Source of the DNA: Planctomycetota bacterium
Lineage (GTDB): Bacteria; Planctomycetota; UBA1135; GCA-002686595
NCBI GenBank assembly: GCA_020638875.1
Contig: JACKHS010000010.1
Location: 60,843 to 124,842, forward strand
Direction: 5' to 3'
Length of the DNA: 64,000 nt
This document shows, one piece after another, positions 34,824-44,058 of this stretch. Position 1 is the first letter of the stretch. Each line of letters starts with the position of its first letter. The translations under genes and the position numbers were made by a program. The notes below the pieces were generated by a model. That model saw nothing but the letters and a program-made list of their open reading frames with translations. It was not told where the DNA came from and made no database searches.

Positions 34824-36028
34824 GCGCGCGCGCGGCAGCGGCGTGCTGCTCGCCCTCGGCTGGAGCTTCCTGGGCGTGCTCGCCGGGCTGGGCCTCGCGC
34901 GCGCGTTCGCGCCGCACCCGCCGGCGCCGCGCCGTCCACGGGGTCGCGCCCGCTCCGAGCGCCGCGCTCGAACCGGCACCCGCGCCCGTCGCGGCGACGA
35001 CCGCGGCGGACGACGAGCGGGTCGCGCTGCGCGCCGAGTGCGACGCGCTGCGCGAGCGGCTGGCGCGCGCCGAGCGCGAGCGCGTGGAGCGCGAGGAGGA
35101 GTTCCTGCGCTACGCCGAGATGATCACCGCGATCACGCCGCCCGAGCTGCCGCCGGAGATCGTGCAGGCGCTGGGCGGCGAGGTGCCCGAGAGCTCGCTG
35201 CCGCAGGAGGACCCCGCGCTCGTCGCCGAGCGCGCGCGTCGCCAGGCGCGCGCCGACGAGCTGGCGAGCGCGTTGCGCGCGCTGATGCGCGTCGAGCAGT
35301 TCGACTCGCTCGACCTGCTCGAGGCCGGCACGCTCGGCGACGGCTGGCTCGGGCCGGTGGTGTTCCGCGTCGTCGACGAGCGCGGCCGTCCGTCCGGCAG
35401 CCTGAGCGCCGACCGCCTGCGCCTCGAGGGCAGCGCCGCGGGCTGGACGCTGACGTTCGTGCTCGAGGGCGGCTACGAGCGCCGCGGCGGACGGCGCGTC
35501 GCCTTCGAGGGCACGCAGCCCGACGAGGAGCGCGGCGGCGTGCGCCGCATCGTGCTCTCGCAGACCGACCCCGCGCCCTGGTACGAGGCGCTGCCCGAGC
35601 TGTTCGGCGCGACGCCGCCCGCGCCGCGCCTCGACGACGGCCGCTGGGAGCTCGCGCTCGTCAAGAACGGCCTGAACGCGCTGCTGGGCGCCGACGCCGC
35701 GCTCGGCAGCTACCGCCTCGAGCGCCTGGGCGGCGTGTTCGAGGACGAGCTGCGCGCGGTCGAGCTGACGCAGCGCGACGTGGACGGCCGGCTGCTACAG
35801 CGGCTCGTCGCCGACCGCCTCGCGATCGCGCGCGGCGAGCGCGGCGTCGTGCTGACGCTGCACGACGGCGTGATCCTCAAGGGCTCGCGCAAGCACGCCT
35901 TCCTCGACGGGCGCTACCGCATCTTCCTGCCGCGCGCCGACGTGCCGAGCTGGGAAGCCGCCGGCCTGCCCGGGCTCGTGCCGGTGGCCGAGTCGAGCGC
36001 GGCCGCGGCGCCGCTCGGCCTGCGCTGA
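34820..36028 (+). CDS. Membrane-anchored coiled-coil protein, unknown (frame pair restored)
   Basis: GTG overlaps the upstream stop. The expected membrane helix GVLLALGWSFLGVLAGLGLARAF lies in the neighbouring frame, with a compensating pair of frame changes in GC runs near 34830 and 34930. Then a helical coiled coil (DERVALRAECDALRERLARA, EREEEFLRYAEMITA) and a beta-rich C-terminal half (WLGPVVFRVVDERGRPSG, WTLTFVLEGGYERRGGRRVA, ELALVKNGLNALLGADAALG). About 400 residues, no family recognised. Works presumably with the coupled gene before it. Confidence 0.65.
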   Translation: MSARAAAACCSPSAGASWACSPGWASRARSRRTRRRRAVHGVAPAPSAALEPAPAPVAATTAADDERVALRAECDALRERLARAERERVEREEEFLRYAEMITAITPPELPPEIVQALGGEVPESSLPQEDPALVAERARRQARADELASALRALMRVEQFDSLDLLEAGTLGDGWLGPVVFRVVDERGRPSGSLSADRLRLEGSAAGWTLTFVLEGGYERRGGRRVAFEGTQPDEERGGVRRIVLSQTDPAPWYEALPELFGATPPAPRLDDGRWELALVKNGLNALLGADAALGSYRLERLGGVFEDELRAVELTQRDVDGRLLQRLVADRLAIARGERGVVLTLHDGVILKGSRKHAFLDGRYRIFLPRADVPSWEAAGLPGLVPVAESSAAAAPLGLR

Positions 36029-36096
36029 GCGCGCGGCGGCGCCGCGCGTGAGGCGCGTGATTCGTCGCGACCCTCTACGCGGGCCCTCGCGCGCGC

Positions 36097-36102
36097 TACC
36101 CT
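36097..36102 (+). promoter_or_regulatory. Leaderless-type -10 box of xseA (TACCCT)
   Basis: TACCCT, 7 nt (ctcggcg), ATG at 36110. Confidence 0.5.
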
Positions 36103-36109
36103 CTCGGCG

Positions 36110-37474
36110 ATGCACGACGCCCCTGGCGATCCCGGACCGCGCGTCCTCACCGTCACCGAGCTCAACGACGCGGTGAAGGACCTGCTCGGCGGCCTCGGCC
36201 GCGTGGCGGTCGAGGGCGAGGTCGCGGGCCTGCGCCGGCCGGCCTCGGGGCACGTCTACTTCAACCTCAAGGACCGCCGCAAGGGCATCGAGTCGGTGCT
36301 CGGCTGCGCGATCTGGCGCAGCCAGGTCAGCCGCGCGACCAAGGAGCCGCTGCGCGAGGGCCAGCACGTCGTCGCGCACGGTCGCCTCGACGTGTACGCG
36401 CCGCGCGGCACCTACTCGCTGATCGTCGAGCGCGTCGAGCCGCGCGGGCTCGGCGCGCTGCTCGAGGAGCTCGAGCGCACCAAGCGCGAGCTGCGCGAGC
36501 AGGGCTGGTTCGACCGCGCGCGGCCGCTGCCGCGTCTGCCGCGCGTCGTGGGCGTGGTGACCTCGCGCGACGGCGCCGCCTTCCAGGACTTCCTGCGCAC
36601 GCGCTCGCTGCGCTGGCCCGGCTACCCCGTGCGCCTCGTGCACACGCCCGTGCAGGGCCCGGGCGCGGCGGCCGAGATCGCGGGCGCGCTCGCCGACCTC
36701 GACCGCAGCGGCGTCGACGTGATCGTCGTCACGCGCGGCGGCGGCTCGCTGGAGGACCTGTGGTGCTTCAACGAGCGCGTCGTCGCCGAGGCCGTGTGGG
36801 CGGCGAGCGTGCCGGTGGTGAGCGGCGTCGGCCACGAGACCGACGTCACGCTGTGCGACCTCGTCGCCGACCACCGCGCGCACACGCCGACCGATGCGGC
36901 GCAGACCGTGATCCCGCTCGAGCGCGAGCTCGAGCAGGAGATGGAGCGGCGCTTCAACTACCTGCTCGCCGGTGTGGACGAGGCCGTGGCGCGGCGCGCC
37001 GAGCGCCTCGAGCGCGCGGCGCGCTCGCGCACGCTGCGCGGCGCCGACTGGATCCTGGGCGACCGCGCGCGCGCGCTCGCCGGCTCGGCAGCGGCTCGCG
37101 CGCGGCGCGCCGCCACGTGGGCGACACCGACGCGGCGCTGCGTCACGCCGCGCGCGCGCTTCACCGCGCTGGGCCCGCGCGTCAGCTCGAGCGCCGCGCC
37201 GCGCGCCTGCAGCACGCCGCCGCGCGCTGGCGTGCTGGCGCGCGAGGCGCTGCGCGCGAGGCGCACCGCGTGGACGCGGCCGGCGCGCGCTGGAGGCCTT
37301 CTCGCCGTACGCCGTGCTGCGCCGCGGCTACTCGATCACGCGCGTCGCGGGCGGCGCACCGCTCGTCTCGGTGCGCGGCGTCGCGCCGGGCGCGCGCTCG
37401 AGACGCGCCTCGCCGACGGCACGCTCGAGTCCGAGGTCGCCGCCGCGCGCCCCGACGAGGGGGCCGCGTCGTGA
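36110..37474 (+). CDS. xseA: Exodeoxyribonuclease VII large subunit (frame-broken C-terminal half)
   Basis: N-terminal OB fold (VTELNDAVKDLLGGLGRVAVEGEV, HVYFNLKDRR) and catalytic domain (PRVVGVVTSRDGAAFQDFL, PVQGPGAAAEI, VDVIVVTRGGGSLEDLWCFNE, VVSGVGHETDVTLCDLVADH, RAHTPTDAA) are clean. After about 37070 the frame changes at least three times in GC runs: the coiled coil continues as GDTDAALRHAARALHRAGP, then LEAFSPYAVLRRGYSITR, then LETRLADGTLESEVAAARP. No xseB small-subunit gene is seen in the window. Stop overlaps the next GTG. Confidence 0.92.
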   Translation: MHDAPGDPGPRVLTVTELNDAVKDLLGGLGRVAVEGEVAGLRRPASGHVYFNLKDRRKGIESVLGCAIWRSQVSRATKEPLREGQHVVAHGRLDVYAPRGTYSLIVERVEPRGLGALLEELERTKRELREQGWFDRARPLPRLPRVVGVVTSRDGAAFQDFLRTRSLRWPGYPVRLVHTPVQGPGAAAEIAGALADLDRSGVDVIVVTRGGGSLEDLWCFNERVVAEAVWAASVPVVSGVGHETDVTLCDLVADHRAHTPTDAAQTVIPLERELEQEMERRFNYLLAGVDEAVARRAERLERAARSRTLRGADWILGDRARALAGSAAARARRAATWATPTRRCVTPRARFTALGPRVSSSAAPRACSTPPRAGVLAREALRARRTAWTRPARAGGLLAVRRAAPRLLDHARRGRRTARLGARRRAGRALETRLADGTLESEVAAARPDEGAAS

Positions 37475-38387
37475 GCGCGCTCGGCGGCCTGTGGGCCGTG
37501 GTCGTCAACTGGAACGGCGGCGAGCTGAACCTCGCCTGCCTCGCCAGCCTGGCCGCGCAGGGCCTCGACCTCGGCCACGTCGTGTTCGTCGACAACGCCT
37601 CGCGCGACGGCTCCCGCGAAGCTGTCCGCGCGGCGCACCCCGCGGTCGTCGTGGTCGAGAACGCCGCGAACCTCGGCTTCGGCGAGGCCGCCAACCAGGG
37701 CGCGGAGCTCGCGCTCGCGCGCGGCGCCGACGCGGTGATCTACGTCAACAACGACCTGGTCTTCGAGACCGGCTGCCTCGCGCGCCTCGTCGACTACCTC
37801 GCCGCGCACCCGCGGGTCGGCGTCGTCGGCCCGCGCGTGCTCGACGGCCACGACCCCACGCGCGTGTGGTGCGCCGGCGGCCGCCTCGACCACCGCCAGA
37901 ACCTCTCGAAGCTCGTCGGCCTCGGCGAGCGCGACGGCCCGCGCTTCCGCGCGAACGGCCCGGTCGACTACGTGCCCGGCTGCGCGCTCGTCGTGCGCCG
38001 CGAGGTGCTCGAGCGCACGGGCGGCTACGACGCCGAGTTCTTCGCCTACATGGAGGACGTCGACCTGTGCCTGCGCGTGCGCGCCGCGGGCTGGGAGGTG
38101 CACCTGGTGGGGGAGGTCGCCGCGCTGCACAAGAGCTCGTCCTCGACCGGCGGCGGCTACAACGCGCGGCGCAAGTACATGATGGGCGTCAACACCGTGC
38201 GCTTCCTGAGGAAGCACGGCGGCGCGCGCGCGTGGCTGGGCTTCTGGCTCTACGACGTGCTGCCGTTGCCGCTGCTGTGGCTCGCGGGCCTCGCGAACGG
38301 CGCGCGCGCGCCGTGGCGGCGAAGGCGCGCGGCATCCGCGCGGGCCTCGCCGGCGCGCGCGTCACGGCGGCCGACGCGGCCGGCTGA
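37471..38387 (+). CDS. Family 2 glycosyltransferase
   Basis: GTG overlaps the xseA stop. GT-A fold: WAVVVNWNGGELNLACLASL, VVFVDNASRDGSREAV, NLGFGEAANQGAELALARGA, VIYVNNDLVFETG (metal-binding NND in place of DxD), VPGCALVVRREVLERTGGYD and FFAYMEDVDLCLRVRAAGW, typical of rhamnosyltransferase-like GT2. Hydrophobic C-terminal segment (LGFWLYDVLPLPLLWLAGLA) suggests membrane association. One frame change in the GC run near 38305 gives AAKARGIRAGLAGARVTAADAAG and the stop at 38387. Probably surface polysaccharide synthesis. Confidence 0.88.
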
Positions 38388-38408
38388 GCCGCGGCGGAGG
38401 CGCGCCGC

Positions 38409-40910
38409 TCAGGGCGCGAGCGCGCACGTGGCGGTCTCGCCCGCGCGACCGTGACCTCGCCGCGCAGGTCGAGCGTCTGGGTGCGCAGCCGCAGCGCGTA
38501 GCGTCCGGGCGTGACCCAGCCCAGCCGTGGCGCGCGCTGCCCGCGGTGGTGCCCGGTTCGGCGCCGGCGAGCAGCACGGACTGCGGCGCGGCGTTCGCCA
38601 CGTCTGCGCGCGTGACCTGCACGACGCGCAGGTCGAGGCCGAGGTCGGCCGGCACCTCGAGCGCGAGTCGCCGGCGGCGAGGTCGAGCGCGGCGACGCGC
38701 GCGGCGCCGCCGGCCAGCGCGACGGTGGCCTCCGCGCGGCCGAGGTACAGCCCCGCGGGGCCGTAGGCGTGCACGCGCGCGTCGCCTTCGCCCGGCGCTT
38801 CGAGCACCGCGAGGCCCTGCGCGTCGGTGCGCACGCTGCGCGCGGCGGCGCGGCGCGGCGCGGACTCGAGCCGCACCTCGACGGCGACGTCGGGCGCGGG
38901 CGCGCCGTTCAGGCGCACGCGCACCTCCAGGCGGCACGGGACGCGCTCGGGCAGCTCGAGCAGGAGCGGGTGCTCCTCCCCGTCGGCGACCTCGACCGGC
39001 ACGGGCGGACCGGCGAGCACGACGCCGGCCTTCGGCTCGACCCAGACGTGGTGCGTACCGGCGGCGAGGTCGTCGAAGCGGAAGGCGCCCGTCGCGTCGA
39101 GCACCTGCGCGCTCTCGTCGTCGGCGAAGTGCTCGTCACCGAGCGCGACCGACACGCCGGCCGGCGACGTCGCGCCGAGCAGCAGGCGGCCGACGATGGA
39201 CGCGGGTCGCGCGAGCGCGACGTCGCCGAGGTCGCGGGTCTCGCCGACCGCGACGACGAGCCGCTCGAGCGTGCGCGGCGCGAGGCCGCGCGCGCGCAGC
39301 ACGAGCTCGTACGTGCCCGCGGCGAGCGCCGGCAGCTCGAAGGCGCCGGTCTCGTCGCCCGTCGCCTGGCGCAGGCGGCCCGCGAACGCGTCGAGGTCGC
39401 TGCCCCAGTCGGACGAGAAGATGTCGTCCTCGTCCGAGGTCACCCCCGGGCGCAGCGGGACGCGGTCGGCGCGCAGCTCGAGCAGCGGGAAGGGCACCGG
39501 CGCGCCGCCCGCGGTCGCGCGCCCGCGCAGGCGGCCGCCGGGCTGCAGGCGCACCGTCACGACGGGAACGCCCGCGACGTCGAACGCGACGCGCCCGCGC
39601 TGGTCGGCGTAGCCGGGCGCCACGACGGTGTAGTCGTCCCAGCGCGGATCGCCCGGGCGTTCGACCTCGCCGTCGGCGTGCTCCTCGACGCGCGCAGGGT
39701 CGTGGTCGTCGCTGCTGCTCGTCCCGCCGTCCGCCGAGCGCACGCGCAGCACGCGCAGGCCGAAGCGCGTCACCGGGGCGTCGGTGCGCGCGTCGCGCAC
39801 GCGGTAGGTGACGAGCGCCGCGCGGTGCATCACGAGCTCGAGGTCGCGCGTGTCCGGCTCGTACCAGACGCCGGCGCGGTCGGAGATCGGCTCGTAGCCG
39901 CGCAGCGTCGCACCGAGCGAGTACGCCGAGCGCTGGGGGAGGTGCACGGTGAACGTGCCGTCCGCGCGCGTGCGCGCGCCGGCGCCGGTGCCGCTGGAGC
40001 GCGGCCAGCCCCACAGGCGCACGTCGGCGAGCGGGGCGCCGTCGTCGTCGACCACGCGCCCGCGCAGGGTCGGCGCGGCGCGGAGCGTGAAGTCCACGTC
40101 GCTCGTCACGCGGCCGTCCTCGATCTCGACGCCGGCGACCTCGGCGTTGAGCCAGCCCTCGGCGAGCGCCTTCGCGACGTAGCGCCCCGCCGGCGCGCCC
40201 GCGACCTCGTAGGCGCCGCTCGCGTCGCTCGTTCCCGAGACGCCGTAGCCGCCGGGGAACACGCCCTCGAGCCGCACGCGCGCGTCGCCGACGGGGCGCC
40301 CGGCCTCGTCGAGCACGCGGCCGCGGAAGGCGCCCGCGGCGGCGAGCACGAAGTCGCCCAGGTCGTTGTCGCCGGGCACGAGCGGCGGCTCGTTGCGCCC
40401 GCCGGCGAGGCCGAAGTCGCGGCCGCTCTTGACGTGGAACGGCGGCGCGCCGACGCGCAGCGAGATCCACGACGAGCTGGGCAGCGCGACGTCGAACGCG
40501 AAGCGGCCCGCGGCGTCGCTCGTGGCGCGCGTCGCGCCGACCTCGCCGTCGAACTCGTGCGGCTGCACCCAGGCCTCGCCGACCGTGTTGAGGCGCAGCT
40601 CGGCGCCGTCGATCGGGAGGCCGTGCACGTCGAGGACGCGGCCGCGCACCTGACAGCGCGGCCAGGCGGCGCGCGCGGCGTCGGCCGCGGCGTCCGCGGC
40701 GGCGAGCTCGGTGCGCGCGTCGGTCGGCGCCGCCTCGTCGGGCCGCGGCGCGCGGTCCACGGGCGGCAAGTCGCGCGGCGCGAAGGGCTCGGCGTCGCTC
40801 GGCGCGCGGTCCGCGGGCGCCAGCGCGTCACGCGCCGCGAGTGGACGCCACACGAGCACCGCCGCGACGATCGACAACAGGACGACGCCCGCGACGGCGA
40901 GCTTGCGCAT
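38409..40910 (-). CDS. Large membrane-anchored carboxypeptidase-regulatory-like repeat protein
   Basis: 833 residues. N-terminal anchor VAGVVLLSIVAAVLVWRPLA, an acidic Pro-rich linker, then repeated beta-sandwich units: VRGRVLDVHGLPIDGAELRL, FRGRVLDEAGRPVGDARVRL, LRGRVVDDDGAPLADVRLWG, LRGRATAGGAPVPFPLLELR, IVGRLLLGATSPAGVSVALG, each followed by T-SDA-GRFAF-type hairpins. This is the CarboxypepD_reg-like fold. The last ~75 residues pass through frame changes (neighbour frame LALEVPADLGLDLRVVQVTR) but end in the original frame. Surface structural protein by architecture; ligand unknown. Confidence 0.8.
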   Translation of the reverse strand: MRKLAVAGVVLLSIVAAVLVWRPLAARDALAPADRAPSDAEPFAPRDLPPVDRAPRPDEAAPTDARTELAAADAAADAARAAWPRCQVRGRVLDVHGLPIDGAELRLNTVGEAWVQPHEFDGEVGATRATSDAAGRFAFDVALPSSSWISLRVGAPPFHVKSGRDFGLAGGRNEPPLVPGDNDLGDFVLAAAGAFRGRVLDEAGRPVGDARVRLEGVFPGGYGVSGTSDASGAYEVAGAPAGRYVAKALAEGWLNAEVAGVEIEDGRVTSDVDFTLRAAPTLRGRVVDDDGAPLADVRLWGWPRSSGTGAGARTRADGTFTVHLPQRSAYSLGATLRGYEPISDRAGVWYEPDTRDLELVMHRAALVTYRVRDARTDAPVTRFGLRVLRVRSADGGTSSSDDHDPARVEEHADGEVERPGDPRWDDYTVVAPGYADQRGRVAFDVAGVPVVTVRLQPGGRLRGRATAGGAPVPFPLLELRADRVPLRPGVTSDEDDIFSSDWGSDLDAFAGRLRQATGDETGAFELPALAAGTYELVLRARGLAPRTLERLVVAVGETRDLGDVALARPASIVGRLLLGATSPAGVSVALGDEHFADDESAQVLDATGAFRFDDLAAGTHHVWVEPKAGVVLAGPPVPVEVADGEEHPLLLELPERVPCRLEVRVRLNGAPAPDVAVEVRLESAPRRAAARSVRTDAQGLAVLEAPGEGDARVHAYGPAGLYLGRAEATVALAGGAARVAALDLAAGDSRSRCRPTSASTCASCRSRAQTWRTPRRSPCCSPAPNRAPPRAARATAGLGHARTLRAAAAHPDARPARRGHGRAGETATCALAP

Positions 40911-40943
40911 GGTTCTCTCCCGCCGGGTCCGACCCGGCCGCTC

Positions 40944-42173
40944 TCAACAGCGCTCGGCGATCACCGCGCGCAGCTTGTCCTTCAGCGCGTCGCGCTGCTC
41001 GAAGAGCCGATAGCCGTCGGTCGGCCGCAGGTAGCCCTTCGCCTCGGGGTGGCGCTGGAACAGCACCTCCTCGCCGAGTTCCGCGCGCAGGCGCTCGAGC
41101 TTCGCGCGCTTGTCGAGCAGGGCCTTCGTCACGAGCGGCATCAGCATCGAGTAGTCGCCGGGCACGCTCTCGCACGTCGAGCGGTGGTGGTCCTTGTCGA
41201 CCTTGCCCCAGGTCACCGCCTCGGCCGGCGGGCACGAGGAGAGCGAGCCGTCGGTCACGGGCGCCGTCGTGATCTGGATGTCGTAGAGGTAGCCGCGCAC
41301 CTCGTCGAGCCCGAAGATCTGCGAGAGCGCGGGCTCGGGCTGCAGGTTGAAGTTCTTGGGCACGCCGCCGCCGAGGATGAGCGTGCCGAGCGCTTCGGTC
41401 TCGGTCTCGTGCTGGCCCCACCAGTGGTAGGCGCAGGACTCGAAGACCTCGTCGTGCAGGTCGAGCTCGAAGCGGTAGGCGTCCTCGCTCGCGCGCAGCG
41501 CCCAGAGCTTCACCGAGTTGAGGAAGACCGAGCCGTCGGCGGGCGCGCCGACGAAGACCGGGATCGCCTTGCGCGCGCAGAGCGCCAGCAGACCCTCGCG
41601 CGCACCGACCTTGCGCTCCTGCTCCGCGTAGAGCTTGCCGAGCAGGTGGCGCATCTCCGTGCCGGTCATCTTGCGCTGGAACTCGGGCCGCGCGAGGCAC
41701 GTGAGCAGGAACGCGTCCTGGTCGAGCAGCACGTCCTCGTCGAAGCCGATGTCGGTGATGCGGATGATCTCCTCGTCGCGCAGCGCCGAGTCGTCGCCGA
41801 AGATCGGCACCTCGAAGAAGGGGTGCTCGCGCGCCGAGTCCAGCGAGCGGTGACCGTCGTGGTAGCAGACCGCGTCGGTGGTCGAGACGAGCACGAACCA
41901 GCCCGTGTCGAGCAGCGGGTTGAGCCACGCGTGGTGCTGGCCCGACGCCGTCACCGGACCCGCGACCGCGAGGCTCATCGGCACGCCGCGGCCGACGGCT
42001 TCGTCGAGCAGGCCCCACAGGCGCCGGAGGTACGCGCCGCCGAACGACGGCAGGCTGCCGTTGAAGAGCTCCTCGAGGGAGCGGGCCTCGGTGACCGGGC
42101 GGGTGACGAGCTCGTGGCGCGCGCCGCCGTCGCGGCCGCTGGAGGAGCACTGGTCCTTGCGGGTGGGCGTCAT
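40944..42173 (-). CDS. Deoxyhypusine-synthase-like protein
   Basis: 409 residues, longer than human DHS (369). SFGGAYLRRLWGLLDEAVGRG, AVAGPVTASGQHHAWLNPLL, DTGWFVLVSTTDAVCYHDGH, PVFVGAPADGSVFLN, LGTLILGGGVPKNFNLQPEP and PAEAVTWGKVDKD follow the DHS fold; Lys in GGGVPKN is at the position of the catalytic Lys (329 in human). Uses NAD and a spermidine-type aminobutyl donor in the family. Bacteria lack eIF5A, so the acceptor is probably another amine (homospermidine-type chemistry is known for bacterial relatives). Shares an overlapping divergent promoter with the RmlC-like gene. Confidence 0.85.
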   Translation of the reverse strand: MTPTRKDQCSSSGRDGGARHELVTRPVTEARSLEELFNGSLPSFGGAYLRRLWGLLDEAVGRGVPMSLAVAGPVTASGQHHAWLNPLLDTGWFVLVSTTDAVCYHDGHRSLDSAREHPFFEVPIFGDDSALRDEEIIRITDIGFDEDVLLDQDAFLLTCLARPEFQRKMTGTEMRHLLGKLYAEQERKVGAREGLLALCARKAIPVFVGAPADGSVFLNSVKLWALRASEDAYRFELDLHDEVFESCAYHWWGQHETETEALGTLILGGGVPKNFNLQPEPALSQIFGLDEVRGYLYDIQITTAPVTDGSLSSCPPAEAVTWGKVDKDHHRSTCESVPGDYSMLMPLVTKALLDKRAKLERLRAELGEEVLFQRHPEAKGYLRPTDGYRLFEQRDALKDKLRAVIAERC

Positions 42174-42179
42174 GGCGGG

Positions 42180-42189
42180 AGTGTAGAAT
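42180..42189. promoter_or_regulatory. Overlapping divergent -10 boxes
   Basis: Minus strand TACACT (42180-42185) sits 6 nt before the ATG at 42173. Plus strand TAGAAT (42184-42189) sits 37 nt before the ATG at 42227. The two hexamers overlap by 2 bp, so polymerase could occupy only one at a time. Confidence 0.5.
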
Positions 42190-42226
42190 CCCCGGCCGCC
42201 TCCCCGTACCCCCAGCCCCCCGGACC

Positions 42227-42766
42227 ATGGTCGAGTTCAGCGCCGACGCCGCCCGCCAGTACACGAAGCAGGACTACTCCCCGAAGACGCCGATCGCCGG
42301 CGTCGAGATCGTCCAGCTGCGCCGCTTCAACGACGACGGGGGCGCCATGACCGAGCTCGGCCGCGTCACCGGCGGCCTGCACGAGGGCCTCGCGGGCTTC
42401 GAGGTGCGACAGGTGAACTACAGCGTGGTCGAGCCGCTCGCCATCAAGGCCTTCCACCTGCACCAGCGCCAGACCGACGTGTGGTACGTGCCGCCCTCGG
42501 ACAAGCTGCTGCTCGTGCTGGCCGACGTGCGCAAGGGCTCGCCGACCGAGGGCACGCTCACGCGCCTGGTGCTCGGCGACGGCAACTCGCGCCTCGTGCG
42601 CATCCCGCCGGGCGTGGCGCACGGCTGCCGCAACCTGCGTCCGGCGAGCCCCTCGGCCATCATCTACTTCGTCGACGTGCAGTTCTCGGTCGGCGCGGAC
42701 TGCGACGAGGGCCGCCTGCCCTGGGACCACTTCGGCGCCGACGTCTGGGAGGTCGCGCGCGAGTAG
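42227..42766 (+). CDS. dTDP-4-dehydrorhamnose 3,5-epimerase-like cupin
   Basis: 179 residues, the usual RmlC length. PIAGVEIVQLRRFNDDGGAM, RQVNYSVVEPLAIKAFHLHQ, QTDVWYVPPSDKLLLVLADV, RIPPGVAHGCRNL and DEGRLPWDHFGADVW follow the RmlC/RfbC beta-barrel; His in AFHLHQ and VAHG are at the expected catalytic or binding positions. The canonical RG of FRG-HYQ is replaced by KAFHLHQ, so epimerase activity on dTDP-sugar is likely but not certain. No rmlA, B or D is nearby. Confidence 0.85.
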   Translation: MVEFSADAARQYTKQDYSPKTPIAGVEIVQLRRFNDDGGAMTELGRVTGGLHEGLAGFEVRQVNYSVVEPLAIKAFHLHQRQTDVWYVPPSDKLLLVLADVRKGSPTEGTLTRLVLGDGNSRLVRIPPGVAHGCRNLRPASPSAIIYFVDVQFSVGADCDEGRLPWDHFGADVWEVARE

Positions 42767-42775
42767 GGGCGCGCG

Positions 42776-43810
42776 CTACGGCAACCAGGTGACCTGCAAC
42801 GCGTTCGTGAGGTTCCAGCCCGTGCCGCACGGGCCCTGCGTCGCGTCGCGGTACCAGAGCTGGTAGTAGCGCGTGTCGCCGGCCGCGACCTGGTTGCCGC
42901 CGGCCGTGCTGAGGTCCAGCGTGGTCTCGCTCGTCGTGCCCAGGCCCGGCATGACGGTCTCGAGGCGCACGACGCGCAGGCCGGTGCAGCGCAGGCCGTC
43001 GCCGAAGAGCAGGCCGTGGCCGCTGTTCAGCTTCTGCTCGCCCTGGAAGTAGATGCCCGGCCAGCCGGCGACGAGGTCCTTGCCGTGCAGCTTGAGCGTC
43101 GAGGCGCCGACGCGGGCCAGGCCCGAGGCGTACAGCTCGGCGCCGCCGGGGTACATGCTGTTCGCGCAGCCGCGCCCGGACTGACCGACGTTGCTGCACG
43201 GCGCCGGCATGCCCGTGCTGTCGCAGAAGCAGAAGGCGCTGACCGTCGGGACGATCGACACCTCCATGTCGTCCATCATCAGGTAGCCGCCGTTCGAGTG
43301 GTTGCCGATCAGCTCGATCGACTTGACCGGCACGCCGCCCGTGTCCCAGCCGTTCCAGGTCCACGTGCAGTCGTTGGGCGCGACGACCAGGTCGTTGTGC
43401 AGCAGGGTCCCGGCCGCGTCGTAGAACAGGATGACGCCGTCGCTGGCGCTCGGGCTGTTGGTGCCGAACCAGCCGCCGAAGCGGTCGATCGCGTCGTCGA
43501 AGGTGTAGCGCACGGGGTTGCCCGCGCCGCCGAAGAAGCGCACGCCGGAGCGCTCCTGGATCGTGCAGCCGAAGCTCCAGCCGCCGGTGATGTGCGCGCC
43601 GGTGTTGCCGTTCGCCGTGCAGAGGTCGGCCTGTCCGCCGAAGACCCGGTCGGCGACGCAGACGGGGAACGCGCCGCCGGAGGTGTTCTGGGTCTCGAAG
43701 CCCTCCGCCGCGCTCCCCGTGAAGGGGCCGACGGTGGTGAACTGGGCCTGGGCGAGGCTCGCGGCGCAGAGCGCGGCCAGCGCGACCGAGAGGCGGCGAG
43801 GCAGGAGCAT
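42776..43810 (-). CDS. Secreted surface protein with Cys-rich C-terminal domain (paralogue 1)
   Basis: 344 residues; signal peptide RRLSVALAALCAASLAQAQ; GGAGG Shine-Dalgarno 5 nt before the ATG. N-terminal ~180 residues (FETQNTSGGAFPVCVADRVF, GVRFFGGAGNPVRYTFDDAI, FGGWFGTNSPSASDGVILFY, NDCTWTWNGWDTGG, GGYLMMDDMEVSIVP) look like a lectin-type jelly roll. The C-terminal part (CFCDSTGMPAPCSNVGQSGR, LLFGDGLRCTGLRVVRLE, YQLWYRDATQGPCGTGWNLT) is the shared sorting-type domain. Arose with the gene at 44059-45099 by tandem duplication. Extracellular; function unknown. Confidence 0.85.
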   Translation of the reverse strand: MLLPRRLSVALAALCAASLAQAQFTTVGPFTGSAAEGFETQNTSGGAFPVCVADRVFGGQADLCTANGNTGAHITGGWSFGCTIQERSGVRFFGGAGNPVRYTFDDAIDRFGGWFGTNSPSASDGVILFYDAAGTLLHNDLVVAPNDCTWTWNGWDTGGVPVKSIELIGNHSNGGYLMMDDMEVSIVPTVSAFCFCDSTGMPAPCSNVGQSGRGCANSMYPGGAELYASGLARVGASTLKLHGKDLVAGWPGIYFQGEQKLNSGHGLLFGDGLRCTGLRVVRLETVMPGLGTTSETTLDLSTAGGNQVAAGDTRYYQLWYRDATQGPCGTGWNLTNALQVTWLP

Positions 43811-44007
43811 GGGGACCTCCGACTTGTCAGGGGGGCCGGCGCGGTGCGGGCCGACCCCGGGGCTCACTCGAGGCGTACCCGCGACTCCGCGCGGCCACAA
43901 GGGCGCGTGGCGCGGAATCGACGGCAGCTCGACCCGCGGCCCACGCGCGGGACCTCGACGCGCCCTCGCCCCGATCGGGCGCGCGCCGCGGCGCCGCGCG
44001 AACGAAC

Positions 44008-44039
44008 GAGGGCGGCGCGCCCGCGAGCGCGCCGCCCTC
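44008..44039 (-). terminator. Hairpin terminator after the 44059-45099 gene
   Basis: 12-bp perfect stem (44008-44019 with 44028-44039) and an 8-nt loop, 20 nt past the stop, no T tract. It separates the two tandem paralogues. Confidence 0.65.
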
Positions 44040-44058
44040 CGCGTCCCCGAGCGGGAGA

